Of a DNA stretch of 64,000 nt, positions 35,254 to 45,081 are shown one piece after another. The translations under genes were made by a program, and so were the position numbers. The stretch is taken from NCBI RefSeq assembly GCF_900086705.1, contig NZ_LT575483.1, positions 2,741,189-2,805,188 on the forward strand, given 5' to 3'. The notes below the pieces were generated by a model that saw only the letters and a list, made by a program, of their open reading frames with translations, searched no databases and had not been told where the DNA came from. This stretch comes from Massilibacillus massiliensis. Lineage in GTDB: Bacteria > Bacillota > Negativicutes > FLKF01. Position 1 is the stretch's first letter, and every line of letters begins with the position of its first letter.

Positions 35254-35523
35254 ATGAAAGCAACTGGAATTGTTCGTAAAGTAGATGAATTAGGCAGAGT
35301 AGTAATTCCAATTGAATTACGTCGCACGCTTGAAATTGAAGAAAAGGACAGCTTAGAAATCTACGTAGATCAAGACAAAGTGATTTTTCGTAAGTATATA
35401 CCTTCCGGGGCTTGTGTGATCTGTGGGAGCTTAGATAAAACGGTCAGCTTTAAAAATAAATGTGTTTGTGAAAAATGTGTAGCTGGGCTGAAAGGAGTGA
35501 TTCAAGTTGATAAAGATAAATAA
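35254..35523 (+). CDS. AbrB/MazE-type regulator with zinc-knuckle tail
   Basis: 89 residues from ATG 35254. The N-terminal swapped-hairpin domain GIVRKVDELGRVVIPIELRRTL is AbrB/SpoVT-like. The tail GACVICGSLDK...CVCEKCVAG adds two CxxC pairs, a putative zinc knuckle not part of basic AbrB. The next gene starts inside its last codons. Probably a phage transition regulator. Confidence 0.85.
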   Translation: MKATGIVRKVDELGRVVIPIELRRTLEIEEKDSLEIYVDQDKVIFRKYIPSGACVICGSLDKTVSFKNKCVCEKCVAGLKGVIQVDKDK

Positions 35524-36814
35524 CCTTGAAATTGAAAACGTAAAACGTGTCAAAGCAATAAAAATGGAACCAACAAAAAGCGGATTAACGGTAATTGGCG
35601 GTAAGAATCAACAAGGTAAAACTTCTGTGATAGATGCAATTGCTTGGGCTTTAGGTGGTGACAGGTTTAAGCCATCAGAGCCAAATCGAGAAGGCTCAGT
35701 AAATCCACCCCACCTAAAGATTCAACTTTCGAATGGGTTGGTTGTAGAACGTAAAGGGAAAAATAGTTCCTTAAAAGTTTTGGATCCGGATGGTAACAAG
35801 GGCGGACAACAACTGCTAGATTCATTCATTGATCAAATGGCACTTAACTTACCTAAATTCATGTCGGCCAACAATAAGGAAAAAGCAAATATCTTATTGC
35901 AGATTATTGGTGTAGGGGACAAGCTCTACAAGTTGGAAACCGAAGAAACGCAGCTCTATAATCGTAGGCTTGAATTTGGTCGCATTGCTGATCAAAAGAA
36001 AAAATTTGCTGCCGAAATGACTAGTTATCCGGAAGCACCGAAAGAGCCAGTTAGTGCTGCTGATCTTATCAAAAAACAGCAGGATATATTAGCTCGTAAT
36101 GGTGAAAATGCCCGCAAGCGTCAAAATGTTCAATATTTACGAGATCAACATAAAACTTTAGGGGAAACGATCAAGGATTTAAAAACCAAACTAAATGAAT
36201 TAATCAATGAACAAAATAGCGTATATTCTGATCTTGAAATTGCCAGCAAGTCTGCAAAGGACCTTAAAGATGAAAGCACGGCAGAACTTGAAAAAAATAT
36301 TACAAACATTGATGAAATCAATATTAAAGTTCGTGCCAATTATGATAAAGAAAAAGCAGAAATGGATGCTGCTGAATATACAAAGCAATATGATGATTTA
36401 ACAACTCAAATAGATAAAGTCAGACAGGCAAAAATAGATTTACTTAAAAATGCGGATCTGCCACTAGCAGAGTTATCTGTAAAAGATGGTGAGTTGATTT
36501 ATAAAGGATATAAGTGGGACAACATGAGCGGTGCTGAACAACTAAAAGTAGCAACCGCGATTGTCCGAAAATTAAATCCGAATTGTGGTTTCGTATTAAT
36601 GGACAAGCTCGAACAAATGGACGTCGAATCTATGCAAGAATTTGGAGTATGGCTTGAGCAGGAAGGCTTGCAGGTTATTGCAACTCGTGTCAGCACTTCA
36701 CAAGACGAATGCAGCATCATTATTGAAGATGGCTACGTAAAAGGTGAAGACATAGCAACGATCATTCAGCCTGAAGCACCTAAACAAAATACTTGGGAAA
36801 GAGGGAAATTTTAA
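35507..36814 (+). CDS. RecF/SbcC-like AAA ATPase
   Basis: 435 residues from TTG 35507 (AAAGGAG spaced 9). Walker A in IGGKNQQGKTSVIDAI near residue 30, a long coiled coil (about residues 150-320), and a C-terminal signature/Walker B-like region MSGAEQLKVATAIVRKLNPNCGFVLMDKLEQMD. The fold is that of SMC-type DNA-repair ATPases. Early phage recombination gene; overlaps the preceding gene by 17 bp. Confidence 0.85.
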   Translation: MIKINNLEIENVKRVKAIKMEPTKSGLTVIGGKNQQGKTSVIDAIAWALGGDRFKPSEPNREGSVNPPHLKIQLSNGLVVERKGKNSSLKVLDPDGNKGGQQLLDSFIDQMALNLPKFMSANNKEKANILLQIIGVGDKLYKLETEETQLYNRRLEFGRIADQKKKFAAEMTSYPEAPKEPVSAADLIKKQQDILARNGENARKRQNVQYLRDQHKTLGETIKDLKTKLNELINEQNSVYSDLEIASKSAKDLKDESTAELEKNITNIDEINIKVRANYDKEKAEMDAAEYTKQYDDLTTQIDKVRQAKIDLLKNADLPLAELSVKDGELIYKGYKWDNMSGAEQLKVATAIVRKLNPNCGFVLMDKLEQMDVESMQEFGVWLEQEGLQVIATRVSTSQDECSIIIEDGYVKGEDIATIIQPEAPKQNTWERGKF

Positions 36815-37003
36815 ATGCAAGATGACATTTTAATTATTAAAAAAGATCCGTTTACCACTGAAATCTATCCTAAACCTCTAAAAGTAACAACAGAACTTCA
36901 TTCACAAGTTACAGCGATTGCAACGGAAACAAATCAACCAATTCACAAAGTTGCATGCATGCTTATAAAATTCGCATTAGATCACGTAGAAATAAAGGAC
37001 TAA
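36815..37003 (+). CDS. small ribbon-helix-helix-like protein
   Basis: 62 residues, ATG directly after the previous stop. LKVTTELHSQVTAIATETNQPIHKVACMLIKFALD has a beta strand followed by two helices as in RHH proteins. Probably a DNA-binding accessory factor; family uncertain. Confidence 0.6.
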   Translation: MQDDILIIKKDPFTTEIYPKPLKVTTELHSQVTAIATETNQPIHKVACMLIKFALDHVEIKD

Positions 37004-37018
37004 GAAAGGAGAGTTTTT

Positions 37019-38149
37019 ATGGCATTAAATATTACGCGAGGCATGGTCTTTAAACCTCAAAAAGTTATTGTATATGGACCAGAAGGTATTGGTAAATCGA
37101 CTTTTGCAGCAAAGTTTCCGGATCCTCTATTTATTGATACAGAAGGAAGTACCAACCTTTTAGATGTTGCAAGACTGCCAAAGCCATCAAGTTGGACCAT
37201 GATGATCCAAATGATCAGTGAAGTAAAAAATACACCGGGGTGCTGCAAAACTTTAATCATTGATACGATCGACTGGGCCGAGCAGCTATGTGTTAAGCAT
37301 GTATGCGCTACCTATGACAAAAAAGGTATTGAAGATTTTGGCTACGGCAAGGGATACATCTACGTTAAAGAAGAATTCGGCAGGCTGTTAAATCTCTTGA
37401 GTGATGTAACAGAAGCCGGTATCAATGTAGTTTTAACCGCACATTCACTAATTCGTAAATTTGAATTGCCGGATGAATGTGGTAGCTTTGATCGATACGA
37501 ATTAAAACTCGGCAATAAAACTGGTTCGCAAACCTCAGCACTTGTAAAAGAGTGGGCAGATATGGTCCTCTTTGCAAATTATCGGCAGCGGGTAGTTGAA
37601 GTTGATAAAAAGAAAAAGGCACAGGGTGGCATGCGTATCATGTATACGCAGCACCACCCCTGCTGGGACGCAAAAAATCGTCATGATCTCAAAGAAGAAT
37701 TACCCTTTGAATATGAGCAGATTGGTTATTGCATTCCCAATGATTCTTCTCAGGAACCTGAGCCTATAAAAGATGTTCTAATGACACAGAGCCATGCTGT
37801 TCCATCACCAGAACCGGCTACAGAGCAGAAAACAAAGAATGAAGTTAAAAATAATGCCGCTGCACAAACAGAAGAAAAAAATACTACTACTAAGCTACAA
37901 AATAAAGCAGTGGATCAAAAGAAAGATATCAAACCATTGCCCGAGAACATACCGAAATCTTTAGCTGATTTAATGATCAAAAACAATGTTACGGTCGAAG
38001 AAATTCAAGAAATCGTTAGTGATAAAGGGTATTATCCTAAGGATACATTGATTTCAAATTATGATCCTGGATTCATTGAAGGCTGCTTAGTTGGAGCATG
38101 GGATCAAGTATTTGCAGCAATCAAAGAATTGCGCGAAGTACCATTCTAA
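37019..38149 (+). CDS. Sak4-type RecA-like phage NTPase (AAA_24)
   Basis: 376 residues. Walker A GPEGIGKSTFAAKFPDPLF near residue 20, Walker B LIIDTIDW, then a low-complexity acidic/Thr/Gln linker (about residues 245-310) and a C-terminal helical domain. This is the phage nucleotide-binding protein of the RecA-superfamily Sak4 type that assists single-strand annealing recombination. Followed by a DUF669 gene, its usual neighbour. Confidence 0.88.
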   Translation: MALNITRGMVFKPQKVIVYGPEGIGKSTFAAKFPDPLFIDTEGSTNLLDVARLPKPSSWTMMIQMISEVKNTPGCCKTLIIDTIDWAEQLCVKHVCATYDKKGIEDFGYGKGYIYVKEEFGRLLNLLSDVTEAGINVVLTAHSLIRKFELPDECGSFDRYELKLGNKTGSQTSALVKEWADMVLFANYRQRVVEVDKKKKAQGGMRIMYTQHHPCWDAKNRHDLKEELPFEYEQIGYCIPNDSSQEPEPIKDVLMTQSHAVPSPEPATEQKTKNEVKNNAAAQTEEKNTTTKLQNKAVDQKKDIKPLPENIPKSLADLMIKNNVTVEEIQEIVSDKGYYPKDTLISNYDPGFIEGCLVGAWDQVFAAIKELREVPF

Positions 38150-38178
38150 TTTAATGAAAATATTGGAGGAGAAAGTTT

Positions 38179-38667
38179 ATGAGTATTTTTGATAGCATGG
38201 GAACACCAGAAGGAATGGAATTAGGTTGGGAGGATGAGATTCAGCAGGATTCGCAAGAATTCATATTATTACCGGAAGGTGATTATGTTTTTGAAGTAAC
38301 TGCATTTGAACGTGCAAAATACAATGGTAGCGAAAAAGTTCCACCTTGCAACCAAGCAAAATTAAAATTGCAGGTTACTACGGACGAGGGCACTACAACA
38401 ATTAATCATAATTTATTTTTATATAGCAAATTTGAAGGTATGTTAAGTGCATTTTTCTGTGCAATTGGACAAAAGAAGCATGGCGAACGCATTAAAATGA
38501 ATTGGAATAATGTCATTGGTGCCAAAGGAAAAGCGAAGATCGGTATTCATGAATATACGAATGATAAAGGTGAATTAAAAAAATTCAATCAGGTAAGGAA
38601 ATTTTATGATGCATCTGATAATGCTCCCACTCAACCACAAGCTACATTTAAAGCCGGTTCTTTCTAA
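38179..38667 (+). CDS. DUF669 family protein (SSB-like)
   Basis: 162 residues. LLPEGDYVFEVTAFERAKY is the DUF669 signature. These are single-stranded-DNA-binding-like proteins encoded next to Sak4. Genomic order here is exact. Acts in phage recombination/replication. Confidence 0.88.
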   Translation: MSIFDSMGTPEGMELGWEDEIQQDSQEFILLPEGDYVFEVTAFERAKYNGSEKVPPCNQAKLKLQVTTDEGTTTINHNLFLYSKFEGMLSAFFCAIGQKKHGERIKMNWNNVIGAKGKAKIGIHEYTNDKGELKKFNQVRKFYDASDNAPTQPQATFKAGSF

Positions 38668-38673
38668 ATAATA

Positions 38674-40278
38674 ATGGAACTTAGAAAATATCAGCAGGAA
38701 GCTAAAGCAGCGATTTTCGAAGAGTGGGAGAAGGGAAACAAGAAAACGCTGCTTGTCCTCCCAACTGGCACGGGTAAGACGATTGTTTTTGCTAAAGTCA
38801 CAGAAGAATGTGTACGCAAAGGAAATCGCGTCCTAATTATGGCGCATAGGGCTGAACTCTTAGAACAAGCCAGCGATAAAATAGAAAAAGCCACTGGATT
38901 GAAATGTGCGGTGGAAAAAGCAGAGGAAAGCTGTTTAGGAAGTTGGTACCGAGTCGTTGTTGGCTCGGTACAATCTTTAACAAGAGAAAAAAGATTACAA
39001 CAATTTACAGTTGATTATTTTGACACAATTATTATTGATGAAGCTCATCACTCGATATCAGATAGTTACCAAAAAGTATTGCAGTACTTTGAAGACGCTG
39101 AGATTTTAGGTGTTACTGCAACGCCAGATCGTACTGACATGCGGAATTTGGGACAGTATTTTAACAGTCTGGCTTATGAATATAGTTTAGTCAAGGCGAT
39201 TAAAGAAGGGTATCTGTGCAAAATTAAAGCGCAAACGATACCTCTAAAACTGGATATCACAGGCGTAGGTATGCAAAGCGGAGATTTTAAAGCCAGCGAT
39301 TTAGGAACGGCTTTAGATCCATATCTTTATCAAATAGCACAAGAAATGATGAAATATTGTCAAGGACGCAAAATTGTAGTGTTTTTGCCTTTAGTAAAAA
39401 CTAGCCAAAAGTTTAAAGATATTTTAAATCAGGTCGGTTTTAGAGCTACTGAAGTAAACGGTAACAGCGACGATCGCGCAGAAGTACTGCAAGATTTTGA
39501 GCAAGATAAATATAACGTACTTTGTAATTCAATGCTCTTAACGGAAGGATGGGACTGTCCCAGTGTGAATTGTGTCATCGTTTTAAGACCAACAAAATCA
39601 AGAAGTCTGTATTGTCAGATGGTAGGGCGCGGAACCCGTTTATTTGAAGGTAAAGAAGATCTGTTGTTACTGGATTTTCTCTGGAATACAGAAAAACATG
39701 AATTATGTAGGCCGGCACATCTGATTGCACAAACCGAAGAAATCGCACAAGCTATGACAAAAAGAATTGAAGAAAATGCATGCCCTTTAGATATTGAAGA
39801 AGTTGAAAAACAAGCAAATGAAAATGTTATTGCAGAGCGAGAAGAAGCATTAGCTAAAAAACTTGAAGAAATGAAAAAGCGTAAAAGAAAGCTTGTCGAT
39901 CCGCTCCAATTTGAAATGTCAATTCAAGCGGAAGATTTAGCAAGTTACGTACCAGCGTTTGGATGGGAGTCAGGACCACCAAGTGAAAAACAGATAAAAA
40001 CCCTTGAAAAACTAGGAATCTTTCCTGATGAGGTTGATAACGCTGGTAAAGCAACCAAGTTGTTGGAACGTTTAGATAAACGCAGAGAAGAAGGACTAAC
40101 AACACCGAAGCAGATTCGTTTCTTGGAAAGCCGCGGTTTTCAGCATGTAGGTACTTGGCAGTTTGAACATGCAAAAAAATTAATTGATCGGATAGCAGGC
40201 AATGGCTGGCATATACCACAAGGTATAACGCCTAATGAATATAAACCGGCGCATATAGAGCAATCGGGGAATTGGTAG
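38674..40278 (+). CDS. DEAD/DEAH-box helicase (UvsW-like)
   Basis: 534 residues from ATG 38674. Motif I LPTGTGKTIVF near residue 30, motif II DEAHH near 125, motif III VTATPDRTD, and helicase motif VI MVGRGTRL. The C-terminal 150 residues hold extra helices. Phage replication/recombination helicase. Immediately follows DUF669 and precedes the ParB gene. Confidence 0.92.
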   Translation: MELRKYQQEAKAAIFEEWEKGNKKTLLVLPTGTGKTIVFAKVTEECVRKGNRVLIMAHRAELLEQASDKIEKATGLKCAVEKAEESCLGSWYRVVVGSVQSLTREKRLQQFTVDYFDTIIIDEAHHSISDSYQKVLQYFEDAEILGVTATPDRTDMRNLGQYFNSLAYEYSLVKAIKEGYLCKIKAQTIPLKLDITGVGMQSGDFKASDLGTALDPYLYQIAQEMMKYCQGRKIVVFLPLVKTSQKFKDILNQVGFRATEVNGNSDDRAEVLQDFEQDKYNVLCNSMLLTEGWDCPSVNCVIVLRPTKSRSLYCQMVGRGTRLFEGKEDLLLLDFLWNTEKHELCRPAHLIAQTEEIAQAMTKRIEENACPLDIEEVEKQANENVIAEREEALAKKLEEMKKRKRKLVDPLQFEMSIQAEDLASYVPAFGWESGPPSEKQIKTLEKLGIFPDEVDNAGKATKLLERLDKRREEGLTTPKQIRFLESRGFQHVGTWQFEHAKKLIDRIAGNGWHIPQGITPNEYKPAHIEQSGNW

Positions 40279-40305
40279 ATATCAATTTTGAAAGGAATGT
40301 GAATT

Positions 40306-41640
40306 ATGATCAAAGATATAGAAATTTCAAGAATTCATCCTCACTATGACAATCCTCGCAAAGACCTTGGAGACCTTACCGAACTTGCAGAGAGTATAAA
40401 AATTAACGGAATTCTTCAGAACCTCACAGTTGTACCTTGGTTTTCAAAAATCACTGGTGTTGGTGCTGATGATCCTAAACAACAAGAAGAACTTGGATAT
40501 ATTGCTGTTATCGGTCACCGTCGTCTTGCAGCAGCGGAACTTGCCGGATTAACAAAAGTGCCATGCAATATATCAGATATGAGTTATCGTAAACAAATTT
40601 CTACTATGCTGCTTGAAAATATGCAACGAAGCGACTTAACAATATATGAACAAGCACAAGGATTTCAGATGATGCTTGACCTCGGAGAATCCGTTAATGA
40701 CATATCTAAAAACACTGGTTTTTCGGAATCTACCGTTCGTCGCAGAGTGAAACTCCTAGAGTTTGATAAAGAAAAATTCAAGGAATCAGTTGAGCGTGGC
40801 GGTACCTTAATGGACTATGCAGAGCTGGATAAGATTCAAGACATCAAAACTCGTAATAAGGTTCTTGAGAAAATCGGAACACCAAATTTTAAATGGGAGC
40901 TGAAAGATGCCATAGATAAAGAGACAAGTAAGAAAAATAAGGCATTGATAATTGCTGAACTCGAAAAATTCGCAACGAAAGTGGAAAAAATTAATGGCTT
41001 AAGCTATGTACAATCATTTTACTTATTTCAACAACCTGAAATTGTTATACCAAACGATATTGATACTGTCGAATATTTTTACTGCATTAATGGATCAAGC
41101 TATATATATTTATACAAAAAAAGTGAAGACGAAAAACCGCAAGCTGATCAAGCTTTGCTTGACGAACGAAGAAAACATGACGAACACCGCGCAGCCCTAA
41201 TTAAAGTTTCAAAACAAGCATATCAACTTCGAAGCGATTTTATTAAAACTGTTTCTAACACCACAGCAAAGAAAAATCTACATGTCATAATTGAGTATTT
41301 ATTATTGGCTACATTAAATGATAATTACTATGTTGCTGAATTTGAAGACCTTGCTAATTTTCTTGGTCTTGAAATAAATGAAGATGATGAACAAAATCTT
41401 ATTAATAACATCAAATCTCTTATTATTGCCCAACCTGAACGACACCTGTTAATATCGACTTATTTAACACTTGATTCAGAACAAGCAAATTATTATAACT
41501 GGAGCAATCAGTATGTTGAAAATGAAATACTCAACACAGTATACGATTTCCTTGCGAAGCTTGGTTATGAAATATCTGAAGAAGAAAGTTCACTGCGCAA
41601 CGGTACGCATGGACTATTCGTAAATATAGAGGACAAATAA
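40306..41640 (+). CDS. ParB/Spo0J-family protein
   Basis: 444 residues. The N-terminal ParB domain has IHPHYDNPRKDLGDLTELAESI and GHRRLAAAELAG, followed by a HTH (DISKNTGFSESTVRRRVKLLE) around residue 140. Phages often carry ParB-like CTPase/nuclease-like proteins in the early region with no ParA. The C-terminal half is long and specific. Stop is followed at once by the next ATG. Confidence 0.85.
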   Translation: MIKDIEISRIHPHYDNPRKDLGDLTELAESIKINGILQNLTVVPWFSKITGVGADDPKQQEELGYIAVIGHRRLAAAELAGLTKVPCNISDMSYRKQISTMLLENMQRSDLTIYEQAQGFQMMLDLGESVNDISKNTGFSESTVRRRVKLLEFDKEKFKESVERGGTLMDYAELDKIQDIKTRNKVLEKIGTPNFKWELKDAIDKETSKKNKALIIAELEKFATKVEKINGLSYVQSFYLFQQPEIVIPNDIDTVEYFYCINGSSYIYLYKKSEDEKPQADQALLDERRKHDEHRAALIKVSKQAYQLRSDFIKTVSNTTAKKNLHVIIEYLLLATLNDNYYVAEFEDLANFLGLEINEDDEQNLINNIKSLIIAQPERHLLISTYLTLDSEQANYYNWSNQYVENEILNTVYDFLAKLGYEISEEESSLRNGTHGLFVNIEDK

Positions 41641-43884
41641 ATGGACAACCATAAACATGATTTACTCCCATTACTCGAATATATTGATCCTTCAAACCTT
41701 TCATATCAAGAATGGGTGAATGTTGGCATGGCACTCAAAGAAGAAGGTTTTACGGCAGCTGATTGGGATAATTGGAGTAAAAGAGATTTTTCTCGTTATC
41801 GTGCCGGTGAATGTTTCAAAAAATGGACAACTTTCCAAGGTACGACAAAGCCCGTGACAGCTGGAACTATAGTGGATATGGCGAAAACCGGAGGTTGGAA
41901 ACCAACTGGCGGCGGTACAGAGCTTGCCTGGGATGATATTATCGGTGGCAGTAAAGATGATATGGTCCTGGTTGATAAAAACTGGATTGAAGGCAGGGAA
42001 GTAACAGAACCACAAAAATGGGATCCAATTAAAGATCTGGTTACCTATCTTGAAACTCTGTTTGATAGTACTGAAAATGTTGGCTATGTAACAACCTCTT
42101 GGGAGAAAGAAGGTAAGTATTTACCGACAAAGGGAAACTGGGCGCGTACAGCCGGTGAACTCATTGAAGAATTAAATATTTGTGATGGTGATATCGGTGC
42201 TGTTCTTGGAGATTATAAGCCAGAATGTGGCGCATGGATCCGGTTCAATCCACTTGATGGACAGGGCTGTAAAAATGATAATGTAACAGATTTTCGTTAT
42301 GCACTCGTAGAATCTGACTGTATGGAAATTGATAAGCAAAATGAGATCATCCGCACATTAGAACTACCGGTAGCATGCCTCGTACATAGTGGCGGTAAAA
42401 GCCTGCATGCAATAGTTCGCGTCGATGCTGCAGATAAAAATGAATACCGTAAAAGAGTCGATTACCTATATGCAGTCTGTCAAAAGAATGGTCTTGAAAT
42501 CGACAGTCAAAACCGTAATCCCTCGAGACTATCCAGGATGCCAGGCGTCATTCGCAAAGGGCATAAACAGTGGTTGGTAGATAGCAATATAGGGAAAGCA
42601 AACTTCGTTGAGTGGCAGGAATGGATAGAAGCTATCAATGATGATTTACCAGAGCCTGAAAGCATGGCCGATGCCTGGGACAACCTTCCTGAGCTTGCAC
42701 CATCACTAATTCATGGAATCCTTCGTCAAGGACACAAATTATTGATTGCTGGTCCATCTAAAGCAGGTAAATCCTTTGCATTGATAGAGCTATGTTGCGC
42801 GATTGCCGAAGGTATGAAATGGCTGTCTTGGAATTGCGCCCAGGGCAAAGTATTATATGTGAATCTTGAGCTTGATAGAGCAAGCTGTCTGCATCGTTTC
42901 AAAGATGTATATCAGTCGCTTAAATGGGAACCGAAAAATGTTGGTAATATTGATATTTGGAATTTGCGCGGTAAATCTATACCAATGGACAAGCTGGCAC
43001 CAAAACTCATACGTAGAGCTGCAAAGAAAAATTATATGGCCATTATCATTGATCCAATTTACAAAGTCATTACTGGTGATGAAAACAGCGCTGATCAGAT
43101 GGCAAACTTCTGCAATCAATTCGATAAAGTGTGTACAGAACTTGGCTGCGCGGTAATTTATTGTCATCATCATTCAAAAGGAGCCCAAGGTGGTAAAAGG
43201 TCAATGGACAGGGCTAGCGGCAGCGGTGTATTCGCTCGTGATCCAGATGCCCTGCTTGATTTAATTGAACTCGATATTACCGATGCATTACTTAAACAGG
43301 AAGAAAATAAAGCTGTTTGTGCGGCTTGTATGGATTACCTTGAGCAGAAATATCCAACATGGGAAGACGATGTTTCACAAGATGATCAGTGCAGTGAAAA
43401 AGCGATGCTTGATTATTGTAAAAAAGTTTTACCAATAGAATCTTATACAACACTCACAAATAATTTCGTATACAGAGCAAGGCAGAAAGTACAACAGCGC
43501 ACCGCATGGCGCATTGAAGGAACATTAAGAGAGTTCCCTAAGTTCTCACCAGTCAATCTGTGGTTTGATTATCCGGTGCACCATGTAGATAGGATTGGTG
43601 TTTTAAAAGATGTGGAAGCCGATAGTGAGCAGCCTTCATGGAAAAAGAATTTTAAGAAGAAAAAAACACCGGAAGATAGTAAAAAAGATCGTAAAATTGC
43701 GATAGAAAATGCAATCGAAGCAACTAAATTTGGTGGTACTCCAACGCTTAAAAGTATGGCGGAATATATGGGCGTAACGGAAAAGACTGTAAAAAATCAT
43801 CTGAAAGAGCATGGGGGATATACCGTAGCACATAATGGTGAAGTCTTTAAATTAACTAAAAATGGGAATATGGAAACCGCATAG
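41641..43884 (+). CDS. phage primase-helicase (PriCT-2, primase-like, RepA-type AAA)
   Basis: 747 residues, the largest early protein. Residues about 12-90 match the PriCT-2 primase C-terminal domain; about 130-300 contain SGGKSLHAIVRVDA and VESDCMEID as in primase-type domains; about 355-560 form a RepA-like ATPase with Walker A AGPSKAGKSFA near residue 370 and Walker B IIIDPIYK; the C-terminus has a HTH (MAEYMGVTEKTVKNHL). It would load at the phage origin. The gene is immediately followed by the tandem hairpin array. Confidence 0.87.
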   Translation: MDNHKHDLLPLLEYIDPSNLSYQEWVNVGMALKEEGFTAADWDNWSKRDFSRYRAGECFKKWTTFQGTTKPVTAGTIVDMAKTGGWKPTGGGTELAWDDIIGGSKDDMVLVDKNWIEGREVTEPQKWDPIKDLVTYLETLFDSTENVGYVTTSWEKEGKYLPTKGNWARTAGELIEELNICDGDIGAVLGDYKPECGAWIRFNPLDGQGCKNDNVTDFRYALVESDCMEIDKQNEIIRTLELPVACLVHSGGKSLHAIVRVDAADKNEYRKRVDYLYAVCQKNGLEIDSQNRNPSRLSRMPGVIRKGHKQWLVDSNIGKANFVEWQEWIEAINDDLPEPESMADAWDNLPELAPSLIHGILRQGHKLLIAGPSKAGKSFALIELCCAIAEGMKWLSWNCAQGKVLYVNLELDRASCLHRFKDVYQSLKWEPKNVGNIDIWNLRGKSIPMDKLAPKLIRRAAKKNYMAIIIDPIYKVITGDENSADQMANFCNQFDKVCTELGCAVIYCHHHSKGAQGGKRSMDRASGSGVFARDPDALLDLIELDITDALLKQEENKAVCAACMDYLEQKYPTWEDDVSQDDQCSEKAMLDYCKKVLPIESYTTLTNNFVYRARQKVQQRTAWRIEGTLREFPKFSPVNLWFDYPVHHVDRIGVLKDVEADSEQPSWKKNFKKKKTPEDSKKDRKIAIENAIEATKFGGTPTLKSMAEYMGVTEKTVKNHLKEHGGYTVAHNGEVFKLTKNGNMETA

Positions 43885-44154
43885 AAACGGAAAAACTCGA
43901 TGATTTTCCGTTTCTTCCAAAATGGAAAAAGTCGAACAGTGCTTCGAGATTTTCCATTTTGGAAGGAAGAAAAACGTCGAGTTTTTCCACTTTCCAAATC
44001 GGAAGAAAAAGTCGGTGAATTTTCGAGTTTTTCCGAATCGGAAGAAAACCCATATATATAAATATATGTTTGGTGATTTTCCGCCCTACGGTCAAGGGGA
44101 AAAAATAGTCGTGCGTTAGCTTTCGCACGACGACTACTTTTCCCTTTCCTTGAC
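43884..44154. repeat. array of five or six tandem stem-loops after the primase-helicase
   Basis: Successive hairpins: GAAACGGAAAA/TTTTCCGTTTC (43884-43894, 43904-43914); a perfect 15-bp stem TTCCAAAATGGAAAA / TTTTCCATTTTGGAA (43915-43929, 43950-43964) whose loop has an inner TCGAA/TTCGA stem; a 12-of-15 stem at 43961-43975 / 43981-43995; TTCCAAATCGG...GTCG / CGAG...CGAATCGGAA (43992-44013, 44024-44043); an AT-rich unit with ATATATAAATATA (44053-44065); and a long stem GTCAAGG...GTCGTGCG / CGCACGA...CTTGAC (44091-44115, 44124-44154). Units share GGAARAAAAnGTCGA. Candidate origin with an AT-rich unwinding element, or a structured RNA/attenuator. Confidence 0.85.
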
Positions 44155-44186
44155 TAAAAATTTTTTCTTGAAGGGAATGGATTAAA

Positions 44187-44414
44187 TTGTCAAAAAGAAA
44201 CAGAAGCAAAATAATGGAAGTTGCAAAATTTATGCCACCACTCAGACATTCGATTCCTGATCAGGAGTTTGATGTTCGAAATAGTGAAGTTTTAAATTGG
44301 CTGGTCAAACAACCAGAAATTTTGAATTATGTTTGGAACAATATAAAAAGCTCTGGTGCGATTATCTATGATCAAAGAGCAGGAAGATGGATGGGGATAA
44401 ATCATGATGATTGA
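44187..44414 (+). CDS. hypothetical phage protein
   Basis: 75 residues from TTG 44187 (AAGGGA upstream, spacing about 10) or a shorter form from ATG 44214. RNSEVLNWLVKQPEILNYVWNNIKSSG then a short tail. Not recognised. Its 3' end overlaps the RusA gene by 11 bases. Confidence 0.6.
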   Translation: MSKRNRSKIMEVAKFMPPLRHSIPDQEFDVRNSEVLNWLVKQPEILNYVWNNIKSSGAIIYDQRAGRWMGINHDD

Positions 44415-44796
44415 ATTCTTTCTGCCAATGGTCCCTCCAACCGTAACTCATCAGGAAAAGAAAGTAACGGTGGTGAATGGTAAACCTGTATTTTATGAGC
44501 CGCCAGAGCTTAAGGACGCCCGCCAAAAGCTTACTGCATACTTAGCAAAGTATATCCCTAAGAAGAAGCACTGTGGAGCTGTCAGGCTGGTAACGAAGTG
44601 GTGTTACCCAAAGGGATCACATAATAACGGTGAGTATAAGACAACTAAGCCTGATACGGATAATATGATTAAGCTGCTAAAGGACGTAATGACGGAGCTA
44701 AAGTTTTGGAAAGATGATGCTTTGGTGGCAAGTGAGATAACTGAAAAGTTTTGGGCTGATGTCCCTGGGATATATGTTCGGATTGAGAAGTTGTAG
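44404..44796 (+). CDS. rusA: RusA-like Holliday-junction endonuclease
   Basis: 130 residues. EFFLPMVPPTVTHQEKKV at the start, then TKPDTDNMIKLLKDVM and WKDDALV carrying the Asp triad of RusA. Resolves recombination intermediates during phage replication. Also ATG 44407 possible. Confidence 0.88.
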   Translation: MMIEFFLPMVPPTVTHQEKKVTVVNGKPVFYEPPELKDARQKLTAYLAKYIPKKKHCGAVRLVTKWCYPKGSHNNGEYKTTKPDTDNMIKLLKDVMTELKFWKDDALVASEITEKFWADVPGIYVRIEKL

Positions 44797-44808
44797 GGAG
44801 GACTCACA

Positions 44809-45039
44809 ATGATAAAAACGATAACAGCAGAAGTTGATATTGATCTTGAAGATTACCTTGAGGAATTTGACGACCTTGAACTTATTACAGAGCTGCGTGA
44901 TCGTGGCTATACAGTACTAGAAAATGAAGAGCATGTTAGTAAAACAATCGAAGCTGATATTCGTGGCTGTAAGATCAAGGCCAATGGCGAAACGTTTGAG
45001 TTTGATGGTCTGACGACGATTGTTGTGTATGATAAATAA
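44809..45039 (+). CDS. hypothetical acidic phage protein
   Basis: 76 residues; GAGGACTCACAATG start context has GGAGGACT. Acidic, EVDIDLEDYLEEFDDLELITELRDRGY then a beta-rich C-terminal half. Common small-gene position downstream of rusA. No assignment. Confidence 0.6.
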   Translation: MIKTITAEVDIDLEDYLEEFDDLELITELRDRGYTVLENEEHVSKTIEADIRGCKIKANGETFEFDGLTTIVVYDK

Positions 45040-45081
45040 AAATAAGACCGCTACACGAGCGGCCTTTGGGAGAGGATAAAA

